This document shows positions 1 to 7,662 of a DNA stretch of 48,918 nt, in pieces. Where the stretch lies: NCBI GenBank assembly GCA_017619535.1, contig JAFZSD010000081.1, positions 1 to 48,918 of the forward strand, given 5' to 3'. Position 1 is the first letter of the stretch. Each line of letters begins with the position of its first letter. This DNA comes from Oscillospiraceae bacterium. Lineage in GTDB: Bacteria > Bacillota > Clostridia > Oscillospirales > Oscillospiraceae. Both the position numbers and the translations under genes were made by a program. Under the pieces are notes generated by a model. It ran no database searches. It worked only from the letters and a program-made list of their open reading frames with translations, and was not told where the DNA came from.

Positions 1-189
1 GAAAACAAAACTGTCTATCTGGAGCTGACTCCTCAATCTGTAAAACCGTGGTACGGAAAGGAAATCCTATTCGATAGTGAGCAGAGTTTCGTGAACGAAT
101 ACAAGAAAAATGATTGTGACGTAATTGATGTTACTGATGATGTTATTATAGGAAAAGCTCCTGATTTTCTGCTGTCAAGGATGCTTTGA
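1..189 (+). CDS. 3' end of an unknown protein (partial)
   Basis: The window opens inside an open frame that runs from base 1 to a TGA at 187-189 and gives the last 62 residues of a protein. The piece starts ENKTVYLELT and ends APDFLLSRML. It is acidic, with a VIDVTDDVII stretch that looks like a beta strand, and shows no motif I recognise. The upstream part lies outside the window, so start, length and family are unknown. Base composition is AT-richer than the genes beyond 6.5 kb. No terminator follows it. The reading frame itself is supported by plausible codon use and by absence of stops over 62 codons; function is not assignable. Confidence 0.5.
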   Translation, partial: ENKTVYLELTPQSVKPWYGKEILFDSEQSFVNEYKKNDCDVIDVTDDVIIGKAPDFLLSRML

Positions 190-544
190 CAACTCCCGGT
201 TTGCAGAGACAATGATATCGATCCGAGTGCTCTAACCCAACTGGTCAACGGCATATTCTTGACGTCGATGGTTGTGTGGGCAGCATAGATAACGGCATTT
301 TATTCACGCTATTGTCCCAAGGCATGTGTGGAGTGCGTGACATTGATGACGAAGAACAAATAATAAGTAGGATGGCATCGTGAACCAGACCATCGTTGAG
401 ATGCTCGACAAGCTGGGGTACGATATTCAGATCACGTATGTGAAGAAGGAAACAAACTGATAAATCGGAGTTTTTGGAAGAACAAGCGATTTCATTGAAC
501 CGAAACTTTGCGAGGAAAACACTTCGCGGGATAGGAGCAGAAAT
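190..544 (+). pseudogene. Non-coding gap with a decayed methyltransferase-like 3' end (copy 1)
   Basis: No intact gene is visible in this gap. Reading forward with two small frame corrections, bases about 282-363 give SIDNGI, then FIHAIVPRH, then VECVTLMTKNK and a stop at 361-363. The HVECVTLM signature resembles the extreme C terminus of TrmA/RlmD-type uracil methyltransferases, where a His-Val-Glu-Cys/Thr-Val segment ends the catalytic domain; this is family knowledge applied to a very short fragment. A second short frame (380-460, ending VKKETN) follows and could be another relic. A related copy lies at 1683-1881. Low certainty; it may be a repeat of other origin. Confidence 0.3.
276..326 (+). 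repeat. Diverged intergenic repeat, copy 1
   Basis: About 50 bases around the core TAGATAACGGCATTTT and TTCACGCT recur at 1729-1782 with a few substitutions, one missing T in the T-run and one other indel. Both copies are in gaps between genes, in the same orientation. Copy 2 keeps a perfect 9-bp inverted repeat; in copy 1 that stem has decayed. Seen directly in the sequence. Confidence 0.6.
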
Positions 545-1537
545 ATGAAAGAAAAAATAAAGGATATTCTGGAAAAGACCTTTGTTTTCGCCTTTTTCCC
601 AGTGCTGGCGCCTATCAATGGGATCGTGACGGCAAAGAACCGAAAATACATCAAAAAGCCGTTGGGCCAGTTCATCGAAGTCAGCGGGCACAGAATGAGC
701 GTGCTGGTCACCGGTCAGGGGGAACATACGATCGTATTCCTCCCGGGGCTCTGGAGGACCTGCCCTATCCTGGATTTCAAGCCGCTGTTTTCCCGGCTTG
801 AGGACGAATACAGGATCGTAGTTCCCGAGAAATTCGGATATGGACAAAGCGATATTGTGAAGGAAAACCGGGATTTTGAAACCATTGTGGAGCAGTACCG
901 GGAAGCGCTCTCCATCCTGGGAATCGAGCCGCCCTATATTCCCTGCGCCCATTCCCTGAGCGGGCACGATGTGCAGCTTTGGGGGCAGAAATACCCCGAA
1001 GAAGTCGAAGCATTCATCGGGCTTGATACCAATATCGCAAACTGTCCGGAGATAGAATTCAACTATAAGCATCTGTGGTGGGAAGACAGATTCCTGGAGC
1101 GGGTTTATGCCATCACGGGCTACTGTCGTACTGCGGATCTTTACGGACTGGATAAGGCACTGAGCAAGGAAGAGGTGCGCGTCATCCGGGAACTGGAGGT
1201 CCGGAACAACGGCAATTACGATTGTTACAGCGAAGAAAAGAATTACCTGGCGGCCCATAAGCTGATCAATTCCAGGCCGCTGCCGACGCACCCGACCCTA
1301 CAGTTTGTAGATACGCCGGAATGGTATCAGGACGGCGATATTAAACCGCACGAAAAGGGCGAATGGGATGATTATGAGATCACCTGGGTCAGAGTCCATC
1401 AGGAGTATGTAGACTATGTAGCTGCCGTGAACCCTGCAAAAATCATTCACCGCAGCACTGGCCACGTGATGCACCACTATGACTACGTCGAAATGGCCGC
1501 GGAGATCAAAGAATTCCTGAACGAGGTTTTCGCCTGA
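545..1537 (+). CDS. Alpha/beta hydrolase
   Basis: A 330-residue alpha/beta-hydrolase-fold protein. Visible fold marks are the strand and oxyanion region VFLPGLW (about 64-70), the GYGQSD segment (98-103), the nucleophile elbow AHSLSG with Ser137, and a C-terminal STGHVMHHYD stretch that supplies the likely catalytic His. The elbow departs from strict GxSxG in its first position. The N terminus (about 12-30) is hydrophobic and may be a membrane anchor or signal-like segment. The ATG follows a GGAG-type site in GGATAGGAGC. It stands alone between two decayed gaps. The substrate cannot be deduced; esterase, lipase and haloalkane-type activities are all possible. Confidence 0.85.
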   Translation: MKEKIKDILEKTFVFAFFPVLAPINGIVTAKNRKYIKKPLGQFIEVSGHRMSVLVTGQGEHTIVFLPGLWRTCPILDFKPLFSRLEDEYRIVVPEKFGYGQSDIVKENRDFETIVEQYREALSILGIEPPYIPCAHSLSGHDVQLWGQKYPEEVEAFIGLDTNIANCPEIEFNYKHLWWEDRFLERVYAITGYCRTADLYGLDKALSKEEVRVIRELEVRNNGNYDCYSEEKNYLAAHKLINSRPLPTHPTLQFVDTPEWYQDGDIKPHEKGEWDDYEITWVRVHQEYVDYVAAVNPAKIIHRSTGHVMHHYDYVEMAAEIKEFLNEVFA

Positions 1538-1927
1538 CAGAACAAACAACCCGTGAATTAGTTGCATATGTGCTTGCACAGATCTGATAAAAACTCCGTA
1601 AGCGACACGGGCTTTAAGCAATAATTGAAGACTGCCATGTACTGAAAATTCCCGTTTGCGGAAGTGATGCCATCAACGCTGACCACTCGACAGTTTTAGA
1701 AAATGGGAACTGCTCCACAAGGACGATCGTGGCAACAGCGTAGATAACGGCATTTTTATTCACGCTGTTGTCCCAAGGCACGTAGAAACGGTATGCTGCT
1801 TATACCACCAAAAGAAGGACTGTATTTCAGCGCCGTATGAGCCGAAGGATGCGGACTGTCTGAAAAGAACAGATCGGTAAATCGAAGATGACCTGCAGCG
1901 CTGCAGGAAGCGAATAAGGAGAATTCG
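1538..1927 (+). pseudogene. Gap with decayed HVETV-type coding relic (copy 2)
   Basis: This gap has no intact gene. A frame open from 1683 to a TAA at 1879-1881 encodes about 65 residues that include SVDNGIFIHAVVPRHVETV followed by CCLYHQKKDC and APYEPKDAD, with no start codon or ribosome binding site. It is homologous over its core to the relic at 282-363 and shares the HVE(C/T)V signature. I infer a remnant of a gene 3' end, possibly of a TrmA/RlmD-type methyltransferase, duplicated and then decayed. A separate short frame just after the hydrolase (near 1539-1587) ends AYVLAQI and may be another relic. An imperfect CCCGTG/CACGGG pairing flanks it. Confidence 0.3.
1729..1782 (+). repeat. Diverged intergenic repeat, copy 2, with hairpin
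   Basis: Second copy of the repeat at 276-326. Here CAACAGCGT (1733-1741) and ACGCTGTTG (1762-1770) form a perfect 9-bp inverted repeat around a 20-base loop, so the element could fold as a hairpin in RNA. The same bases also encode part of the HVETV relic, so the repeat may simply be coding homology. Confidence 0.6.
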
Positions 1928-2692
1928 ATGATAATAGATTCATATGACGACAAATCGCCTGCCAAGATCAATGTAAAGGAGAATCAGAACGCAGTTCCCG
2001 TAGATGCGGTCATTTATACCTTTTCAGAAAAGATAGAGAAGTATGTTACGAAGAATTATGACTGTGAAAAGATCGGCGACTACACGTTGGCCAGCGGTGC
2101 TCATTCCGCGTATGTTCTCAATTACAATGGAAAGAAATACGGATTTTTCAAGACATGGGTAGGCGCTCCTGTTTGTGTGGCGCCGATCGAAGAACTGACC
2201 ACTGTAATGACGACAAATAAGTTTATTCATTTCGGAGGAGCAGGCTGTCTCAATAAGGAGATTGCCAGAGGAAAGGTCATGATACCGACGGAAGCCTACA
2301 GAGATGAAGGCACATCCTATCATTATGCGCCTGCGTCTGACTACATCAGGATAAAGAACTGGAAGATTGTCCGGGATTTCATGGAAGAGAATCGGATACC
2401 CTATGTTCTGGGCAAGACCTGGACTACGGATGCTTTCTACAGAGAAACAGTTAACAACTTTGAAAAACACAAGGCTGACGGCTGCATCTCTGTGGAAATG
2501 GAAGGATCTGCCGTGCAGGCCGTATGTGATTTCCGGGGGTATGAAGTCTATATGTTTTTCACGGGCGGGGATCTGCTGGATGCGCCTGAATGGACAATGA
2601 GAAAAGAGAAGGGTCAGATAACACATACGCAGCACGATCCCGGACACTTTGACATTGCTCTGGCGCTTGCTGAGTATGTGGTAAATCTGTAA
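1928..2692 (+). CDS. Nucleoside phosphorylase (uridine/purine nucleoside phosphorylase family)
   Basis: A 254-residue member of the PNP/UDP phosphorylase superfamily, which splits a nucleoside with phosphate into base and ribose-1-phosphate in the cytoplasm. Supporting segments are HFGGAGCLNKEI (about 99-110; the Gly-rich phosphate-binding region), a YRDEGTSYHY segment in the position of the substrate loop, and the signature VEMEGSA near 190 that holds the ribose-binding Glu and Met. GGDLLD follows in the place of the base-contacting loop. Length fits the family. The ATG follows AAGGAG. It is monocistronic as far as spacing shows. Uridine versus purine preference cannot be decided by eye. Confidence 0.85.
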   Translation: MIIDSYDDKSPAKINVKENQNAVPVDAVIYTFSEKIEKYVTKNYDCEKIGDYTLASGAHSAYVLNYNGKKYGFFKTWVGAPVCVAPIEELTTVMTTNKFIHFGGAGCLNKEIARGKVMIPTEAYRDEGTSYHYAPASDYIRIKNWKIVRDFMEENRIPYVLGKTWTTDAFYRETVNNFEKHKADGCISVEMEGSAVQAVCDFRGYEVYMFFTGGDLLDAPEWTMRKEKGQITHTQHDPGHFDIALALAEYVVNL

Positions 2693-2721
2693 ACTCTGAT
2701 TCTGTTGATCTGTTCCTCGAT

Positions 2722-2737
2722 CCCGGTTTGCCGAGAC
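2722..2737 (+). repeat. Short intergenic repeat CCCGGTTTGC-GAGAC
   Basis: The 16-base segment at 2722-2737 matches 195-210 at 15 of 16 positions (one A/C difference), and a weaker relative lies at 1651-1664. All are downstream of genes and flanked by CTC/GAG that could pair weakly. Too short to classify; may be chance or part of a small dispersed element. Confidence 0.3.
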
Positions 2738-2768
2738 CGTAGTTTTGATGTCAAAGGAATAAGTAAAA

Positions 2769-3131
2769 ATGAAGCTGAAGAACGTACTGATAGTTGTGAA
2801 GGATATTGAAAAAGCCAGGCGGTTCTATCATGACCTGTTCGGCCTTGAGCTGATCCTTGACAACGATGGAAACATGATCCTGACGGAGGGACTTGTTCTG
2901 CAGGAGGAGAAGTACTGGAAGGAGTTTCTCGGCAGGGAGATCGTTCCGGAGAACAATTCCAGCGAGCTCTATTTTGAAGAGCCCGATATAGAGGGTTTCG
3001 TCGAGAAACTGGAAAGCTATTATCCTGAAGTCAGATATGTTAACAGACTCATGACGCACAGCTGGGGACAAAAAGTCATACGGTTCTATGATCCGGACGG
3101 GAACCTGATCGAAGTGGGGACCCCCGTATAA
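2769..3131 (+). CDS. VOC-family (glyoxalase/bleomycin-resistance fold) protein
   Basis: A 120-residue single-domain protein of the vicinal oxygen chelate superfamily. It opens MKLKNVLIVVKDIEKARRFY, the typical first strand and helix, continues with DLFGLELI, and closes with VIRFYDPDGNLIEVG, the hallmark last strand with the metal-ligand-position Glu. Members act as isomerases, dioxygenases or drug-binding resistance proteins, usually as dimers. Length is normal. AAAGGAAT precedes the ATG. The next gene starts two bases after this stop, so the pair is probably cotranscribed. The actual substrate is unknown. Confidence 0.85.
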   Translation: MKLKNVLIVVKDIEKARRFYHDLFGLELILDNDGNMILTEGLVLQEEKYWKEFLGREIVPENNSSELYFEEPDIEGFVEKLESYYPEVRYVNRLMTHSWGQKVIRFYDPDGNLIEVGTPV

Positions 3132-3132
3132 A

Positions 3133-3666
3133 ATGGCAAACATCATCACCGGCGTTCGGATCGTCTGCAGTATCGCCTTGCTGTTTTCTCCGGTATTTTC
3201 ACCTGTCTTTTATGCTTTTTATATCGTTGCCGGCCTCAGCGACATGATAGACGGGACAGTTGCGAGGAAGACCGGAACGGTCAGCGAATTCGGATCGAAG
3301 CTCGATACAGCGGCAGATCTTGTTCTGGTACTTGTATGCCTGCTTAGATTCATTCCGGTCATCCCGGTTCCGACATGGCTCGTTATCTGGATCGGCCTGA
3401 TCGCTGTGATCAAGGCGATCAATCTGGTCTCCGGATATGTCACGCGAAAAGAAATCGTTGTCCTGCACACGGCAATGAATAAGTTGACGGGCGTATTGCT
3501 GTTTGTTCTTCCGCTGACATTTTCATTCATTGATCTGAGATACAGCGGAGCATTTGTAAGTGCAGCCGCTACATTTGCAGCAGTCCAAGAGGGACATATG
3601 TTATACAGAGGCTTTCCACAAAGAACCTGCGTATGGAATCTACGGAGTCAAAGGTTAAGAAAATGA
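3133..3666 (+). CDS. CDP-alcohol phosphatidyltransferase
   Basis: A 177-residue membrane enzyme that would transfer a phosphatidyl group from CDP-diacylglycerol to an alcohol such as glycerol phosphate or inositol phosphate. The full family signature is present: Asp37, Asp40-Gly41, Ala44-Arg45, Gly54, Asp58 and Asp62 in the order DxxDGxxAR-x8-GxxxDxxxD. Several hydrophobic helices surround it. The tail from VQEGH onward looks wrong: it is arginine-rich and overlaps the next start, whereas another frame from about 3600 ends with KG and TAA at 3656-3658, just before the next gene. A frameshift near 3600 is likely. Probably the pgsA-like class, but the exact alcohol is not known. Confidence 0.85.
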   Translation: MANIITGVRIVCSIALLFSPVFSPVFYAFYIVAGLSDMIDGTVARKTGTVSEFGSKLDTAADLVLVLVCLLRFIPVIPVPTWLVIWIGLIAVIKAINLVSGYVTRKEIVVLHTAMNKLTGVLLFVLPLTFSFIDLRYSGAFVSAAATFAAVQEGHMLYRGFPQRTCVWNLRSQRLRK

Positions 3667-4121
3667 TACAGCTGAACACAGAGCGTTTGATCATATATAC
3701 GGCGTTACGTGAAGAAATGCAGGAAATCATCGACGAGCAAAACGACGATATGCTTAAGAAGGCATATCGGGAGATGCTTCAGGGGGCATTGGACCATCCG
3801 GATCAATGGGAGTGGTATGCGATCTGGATAATCGAACGTAAAGACGGAGCAAAGGTCGGAAATCTGTGTTTCAAAGGATTGAACGGCGACGGATCAGTAG
3901 AGATCGGATACGGGATTTCGGCAGAGTACCAGGGACGCGGATACGCGACCGAAGCGGTCGATGCGGCGGCATCATGGGCATTGCGTCAGCCGGAAGTGAG
4001 GCGCGTAGAGGCGGAGACCGAACCGGATAACAAAGCTTCTCAGCGTGTACTTGAAAAATGCGGGTTCATTCCCGCCGGAACGACCGGCGAAGAGGGGCCG
4101 CGGTTTGTAAAGACACTTTAA
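3663..4121 (+). CDS. GNAT-family N-acetyltransferase
   Basis: A 152-residue RimJ/RimL-like acetyltransferase that uses acetyl-CoA. The opening MIQLNTERLIIYTA is typical of the subfamily, the acetyl-CoA loop is visible as YQGRGYATEAVDAA, and the VLEKCGF motif closes the fold. I chose the ATG at 3663 because homologous proteins begin at this point; an in-frame ATG at 3633 would add ten lysine-rich residues and has a poorer ribosome binding site. The start overlaps the end of the upstream phosphatidyltransferase frame. Substrate unknown: ribosomal protein N termini, drugs or small amines are possible. Confidence 0.85.
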   Translation: MIQLNTERLIIYTALREEMQEIIDEQNDDMLKKAYREMLQGALDHPDQWEWYAIWIIERKDGAKVGNLCFKGLNGDGSVEIGYGISAEYQGRGYATEAVDAAASWALRQPEVRRVEAETEPDNKASQRVLEKCGFIPAGTTGEEGPRFVKTL

Positions 4122-4149
4122 CGGATTCCGGTTCATAGAGGATTAAGCA

Positions 4150-4731
4150 ATGATAAGGCTGAGATACGGCAAAACGAATACGTTCTTTATCCATGGCAGC
4201 AGCGGCGGTCTGCTGTTTGACACGGACTGCGCCGGAACGATGCCTGCATTCTACAGGACGATAAAGCAGAACGGTATTGCCGTCAAAGACATCAGTTATG
4301 TTTTGGCCTCGCACTATCACCCGGATCACATGGGCCTTATAAGCGAGCTGATGAAACAGGGCGTGAAACTGCTTATAGCGGATGTGCAGAAAGACTATAT
4401 CCATTATTCGGACTATATCCTTGCAAGGGATAAGACCGCCTGTCCGCCGATCGATGAAACGGCGGCGACGGTGATATCCTGCGAAAGGAGCAGGGATTTC
4501 CTGTCCCGCATAGGTATCCACGGCGAGATCATACACACGCCGAGCCACTGCGAAGACAGCATTTCTCTTGTTCTGGATGACGGCGATTGTTTTGTCGGGG
4601 ATCTTGAACCGTTTGCTTATCTTGAAGCTTATGAGAAGAATACACCGTTGGAGAGGGACTGGGAACACGTTTTATCGTTCCATCCCAAACGGATACTATA
4701 TGCCCATGCACCCGAAAAGGTATTGGACTGA
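4150..4731 (+). CDS. Metallo-beta-lactamase-fold hydrolase
   Basis: A 193-residue MBL-fold protein, shorter than the usual 210-250. The zinc motif HYHPDH is at 55-60 (His55, His57, Asp59, His60), followed by HTPSHCEDS with the next His ligand, a VGDLEP segment with the bridging Asp, and an AHAPEK end that may carry the last His. AGAGGATT lies before the ATG. MBL proteins of this size include thioesterases, glyoxalase II-like and phosphodiesterase types; this one cannot be assigned further. It sits in the loosely spaced AT-richer region with no obvious operon partner. Confidence 0.85.
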   Translation: MIRLRYGKTNTFFIHGSSGGLLFDTDCAGTMPAFYRTIKQNGIAVKDISYVLASHYHPDHMGLISELMKQGVKLLIADVQKDYIHYSDYILARDKTACPPIDETAATVISCERSRDFLSRIGIHGEIIHTPSHCEDSISLVLDDGDCFVGDLEPFAYLEAYEKNTPLERDWEHVLSFHPKRILYAHAPEKVLD

Positions 4732-4764
4732 TGATTGTTTAAAGAAGGACGAGGAGATAAACAG

Positions 4765-5238
4765 ATGAAGAATCTGTTCAGCAGTTTCTTTAATTTAAAA
4801 AAAGATAAGAAAGAAAAAGTGAAAGAGGAAGAAAAGGAGTATTGTCTTTGCTGTGATTTCGGATATGACATTACTTCTCCGATACCGTCGGTAGAGCCTC
4901 TCCATAAGAACGCCCACTGCTGCGTTCCCGCAGCCGTCGGTACGGCGGTCAAGCTGTTCCCGGGAGACCCGGAGCGGTTTGAGTATGCAGAATTCGTTTC
5001 CTTTATCACGGATGAGAACAGACAGGTCCGGGGCATGAAATGCAGGATCAGACCGGATAACAAAATAATCAGACTGTTGGGCGACCGGGAAGATCTGGTG
5101 TGGGAAGTAGACCTGATCTGCGGAAAAGAAGTGTTTGCCGAAGACAACAGCTATGAAAACGGGAAAAACACCCATACATATCGAAAACTGCTTCTGCAGA
5201 CCAGGGACGGTGCCGCTCAGGCAACGCAGTCAGAGTAG
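4765..5238 (+). CDS. Hypothetical cytoplasmic protein
   Basis: An unrecognised 157-residue protein. The ATG at 4765 follows GAGGAGATAAACAG; an upstream TTG in frame has no ribosome binding site. The N terminus is a short amphipathic stretch (MKNLFSSFFN) followed by a highly charged Lys/Glu segment, then a cysteine pair in YCLCCDFG. The middle contains KLFPGDPERF and repeated beta-like hydrophobic runs, and the tail is polar. No membrane segment. The upstream MBL gene ends 33 bases before. No function can be given. Confidence 0.65.
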   Translation: MKNLFSSFFNLKKDKKEKVKEEEKEYCLCCDFGYDITSPIPSVEPLHKNAHCCVPAAVGTAVKLFPGDPERFEYAEFVSFITDENRQVRGMKCRIRPDNKIIRLLGDREDLVWEVDLICGKEVFAEDNSYENGKNTHTYRKLLLQTRDGAAQATQSE

Positions 5239-5264
5239 ACAAAACGGGATTGTCGAGGTGGAAG

Positions 5265-5648
5265 ATGGACTATAAAGTAGATGATAAACAACTGACTGCA
5301 TCAGACTTTCTTTCATTTGTGAATCAGGTCTGGCCGGGCGACTATGATGCGGAACGTACGCAAAACGCCCTTTCCAGAACGCTGAACATAACAGCATATG
5401 ACGGCGGGAAGCTGGTAGGCTGCCTGCGCATCCTTTCTGACGGTTACTATTTCGGAACGATCACAGAACTGCTCGTTCATCCGGAGTATCAGAATAAGGG
5501 CGTGGGAAGCAAGCTTCTTCAGCTGGCAAAAGTCAGTACGCCGACCATGCTGTATTTCGGCGCGCAGCCGGGAGCGGAAGGCTTCTATGAAAAGAACGGA
5601 TGCAGGAAGGGCATGCAGTCCTACACGATAGAAAAGAAAAGGAAATAG
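5265..5648 (+). CDS. GNAT-family N-acetyltransferase (small)
   Basis: A 127-residue GNAT of the compact type. The conserved core is visible: GGKLVGCLRI (strand 2-3), TELLVHPEYQNKGVGSKLL (strand 4 and the acetyl-CoA pyrophosphate loop) and FYEKNGC at the end. The ATG at 5265 follows GAGGTGGAAG; a TTG at 5250 is possible but less likely. Substrate unknown. It is one of seven GNAT domains in this window. Neighbouring genes are unrelated. Confidence 0.85.
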   Translation: MDYKVDDKQLTASDFLSFVNQVWPGDYDAERTQNALSRTLNITAYDGGKLVGCLRILSDGYYFGTITELLVHPEYQNKGVGSKLLQLAKVSTPTMLYFGAQPGAEGFYEKNGCRKGMQSYTIEKKRK

Positions 5649-5704
5649 AATGATCCCGGCCTGCAGGGCCTTTGGGCTCCAGGCATAACGTCGGTACAGA
5701 AACG

Positions 5705-6109
5705 ATGACAGAGAATGAACTAAGAGAGAACCTCAGAGCCAGGATCACGCCTGCGGAGGCGGTGGCCCTGAAAAGCGGCGGGGCAGATCTTTGCATAAGC
5801 GTGTTCAACAGGGAAGTGTGTTTAAGGCTTCTGGACGCTGAAAGCACGCACGGCGGGACCGTGCCCGACGAGAAGATCGGGACCCTTGAGGAGGATCTGA
5901 AAAACTACCTCGCCGAGTACATGGCGGACAGACCGGAAGGACACAAGTGGATCATAACAGCCTGCCTGTATCTGACATTCGTCGAGCACCTTCCGATGCA
6001 TCCCCGGGAATCCGCTAAATGGATCGAAAAGGACGGGAAATACTACTGTCCCAGCATGGTGCCGGAGAGCGTGATCTGCAGCTGCTGTATGTGCGAGAGA
6101 GCAGACTAG
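5705..6109 (+). CDS. Hypothetical cysteine-tailed protein
   Basis: An unrecognised 134-residue protein starting MTENELREN. The middle is a helical region with ITACLYLTFVEHLPMHP, and the C terminus carries four closely spaced cysteines in CSCCMCERAD, preceded by YYCPSM. The Cys cluster could bind a metal or an iron-sulfur centre, but this is inference. The ribosome binding site is weak; a TTG at 5672 would extend the N terminus by eleven residues. It is preceded by a GATCCCGGCC segment resembling other intergenic sequence in this region. Confidence 0.6.
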   Translation: MTENELRENLRARITPAEAVALKSGGADLCISVFNREVCLRLLDAESTHGGTVPDEKIGTLEEDLKNYLAEYMADRPEGHKWIITACLYLTFVEHLPMHPRESAKWIEKDGKYYCPSMVPESVICSCCMCERAD

Positions 6110-6217
6110 ACCCGTCGAATGATGGAATCAGCAATATACGGCAGAACAGAAGTGCCGTAAAGAGTCATAAAGCGCGTGGGAATGCGTCATTCCCAACCGG
6201 ATTCAGAGGAGAAGGAT

Positions 6218-6520
6218 ATGAAACTGTCAAAGATATTTGAAGAAAGACCCGAAAGATGGGGGCTCAGGGGAGATCCGTATTTCTGGGATCACTTAAAAGA
6301 ACTGGCGGAAAATATGGAGCTTATTACACCTGACGAACTGGAAGCGTGGATAAAGATCGAATACCTTTCGCTTTCGGGCAAAGTCCTGACCGACGAATAC
6401 ATGGATTTTGCCGTAATAGAGCAGTTCGCCCACGGGGGAATGAGTTCCGGCGGCGTTGATAACAGATGGTGGATGGAAGAAGGGATCCCGCTGCTGAAGA
6501 GCAGGCTGGAGTCTCTTTGA
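6218..6520 (+). CDS. Hypothetical small acidic protein
   Basis: A 100-residue protein that begins MKLSKIFEERPERWGLRGDP. The ATG follows GAGGAGAAGG, which favours it over an in-frame upstream start at 6176. The region WWMEEGIPLLKSRL forms a likely C-terminal helix. I recognise the opening as a conserved uncharacterised type found in Firmicutes, but no activity is known to me. No membrane segment or catalytic motif is visible. It is separated from the next gene by 60 bases. Confidence 0.7.
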   Translation: MKLSKIFEERPERWGLRGDPYFWDHLKELAENMELITPDELEAWIKIEYLSLSGKVLTDEYMDFAVIEQFAHGGMSSGGVDNRWWMEEGIPLLKSRLESL

Positions 6521-6580
6521 CAAAGCCCGGTTCACGGTGCACAGATGTGGACGGATGATGATCCCGGCGGAAGGACAGAT

Positions 6581-7603
6581 ATGGACAGAAACACATTTCA
6601 CGGCGTGGACGTGAACGGTCTGCTGAAGATCAGGGGCAAAAAGGGATACGGCGTAAGCTTTGCGGCCGCACAAGGCGACGGCGTCGAGACCTTCTGCTCC
6701 GGAAGCGGCAGGTTCGGCGAGAGCTTTCCCGTCGTTCCGGATATGATGTTCCAGGCGGGATCTGTCAGCAAGCCGATGTTCGCGGTGACGCTCCTCCGCT
6801 ACGCCGACAGGGGACAGATCGACCTGGACGAGGATATCTCGGGCTTCGTGAGAGAATTCGTCAGCAGGCCGCTGACTTTTGAAGCGCTGCTTTCCCACAC
6901 TGCGGGCTACAGCGTTCACGGCTTCTTCGGCTACCGCGCCGACGCGCCGCTGCTGACCTTAGAGGACGTGATCGCCGGGCGCGGCAATTCCCCGAAAGTC
7001 TGCAGGATTAGGCCCTACGGAAAGCAGTTCAGGTATTCCGGCGGCGGCACGACGCTGGCGGAGCTCGCGTTCACGAGGATCACGGGAACTTCGCTCCGGG
7101 ACGCGTTCCGGGCGGAGGTCGCCGATACCCTGGGACTGACGCGGACCGGTTATTTCCAGCCTCTCGATGAAGAACTCGTCCCAGACGCCGCATTCGGAGG
7201 CAGGCTGAGAGAAAGAAAGAACGAGGACCCCGCCCGCGGATATCACTATTATCCGGAACACGCCGCCGCAGGCCTCTGGTCGACTCCGACGGAACTCGCG
7301 AAGATCGGCATAGCCCTTTCAAGGAGCGTCAGAGAAGGGGGCCTGCTGAAAAAGGAGACGGCGCGGCGTATGATCACGCCCGTGATGGACGGGTACGGGC
7401 TCTGCTGCAGAGACTACGGGGACACCGCCGGACACGACGGAGCGAACGAAGGTTTTCTGACCTACTGGAGATTTTCCAAGACCGGGGACCTGTGTGTGGC
7501 CGGGATGATCAACAACCTCTACGGCTGCTCCTACGACGGACTGCATGAGGTCGGGGACAGCCTTATCGAAACACTGAAAAACGGAGACGGCCGGATTGGG
7601 TGA
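6581..7603 (+). CDS. Serine hydrolase, beta-lactamase/DD-peptidase class C-like
   Basis: A 340-residue protein of the AmpC/esterase EstB family. The acylation motif GSVSK contains Ser61 and Lys64, and a YSGGG segment supplies the second-motif Tyr. The region AGHDGANEG near the end stands where the KTG/HxG motif is expected. There is no signal peptide, so the enzyme is probably intracellular or exported by another route. ATG 6581 follows GGCGGAAGGA; a start at 6545 would add residues without a good site. Such proteins cleave esters, D-amino-acid peptides or beta-lactams; which applies here is unknown. GC content is clearly higher from this gene on. Confidence 0.85.
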   Translation: MDRNTFHGVDVNGLLKIRGKKGYGVSFAAAQGDGVETFCSGSGRFGESFPVVPDMMFQAGSVSKPMFAVTLLRYADRGQIDLDEDISGFVREFVSRPLTFEALLSHTAGYSVHGFFGYRADAPLLTLEDVIAGRGNSPKVCRIRPYGKQFRYSGGGTTLAELAFTRITGTSLRDAFRAEVADTLGLTRTGYFQPLDEELVPDAAFGGRLRERKNEDPARGYHYYPEHAAAGLWSTPTELAKIGIALSRSVREGGLLKKETARRMITPVMDGYGLCCRDYGDTAGHDGANEGFLTYWRFSKTGDLCVAGMINNLYGCSYDGLHEVGDSLIETLKNGDGRIG

Positions 7604-7662
7604 AGATCCTTTTCCTCCCCGGAATACTGATCGGAACGACATCGGCCTAAGGAGACTGAACT

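Noticed and set aside
245..1291. Minus-strand frame of 348 codons near the alpha/beta hydrolase
   Set aside because: It overlaps the hydrolase on the other strand and shows no protein-family features.
6019..6240. Small frame of 73 codons between two hypothetical genes
   Set aside because: It overlaps the ends of both neighbours in another frame and lacks a ribosome binding site.
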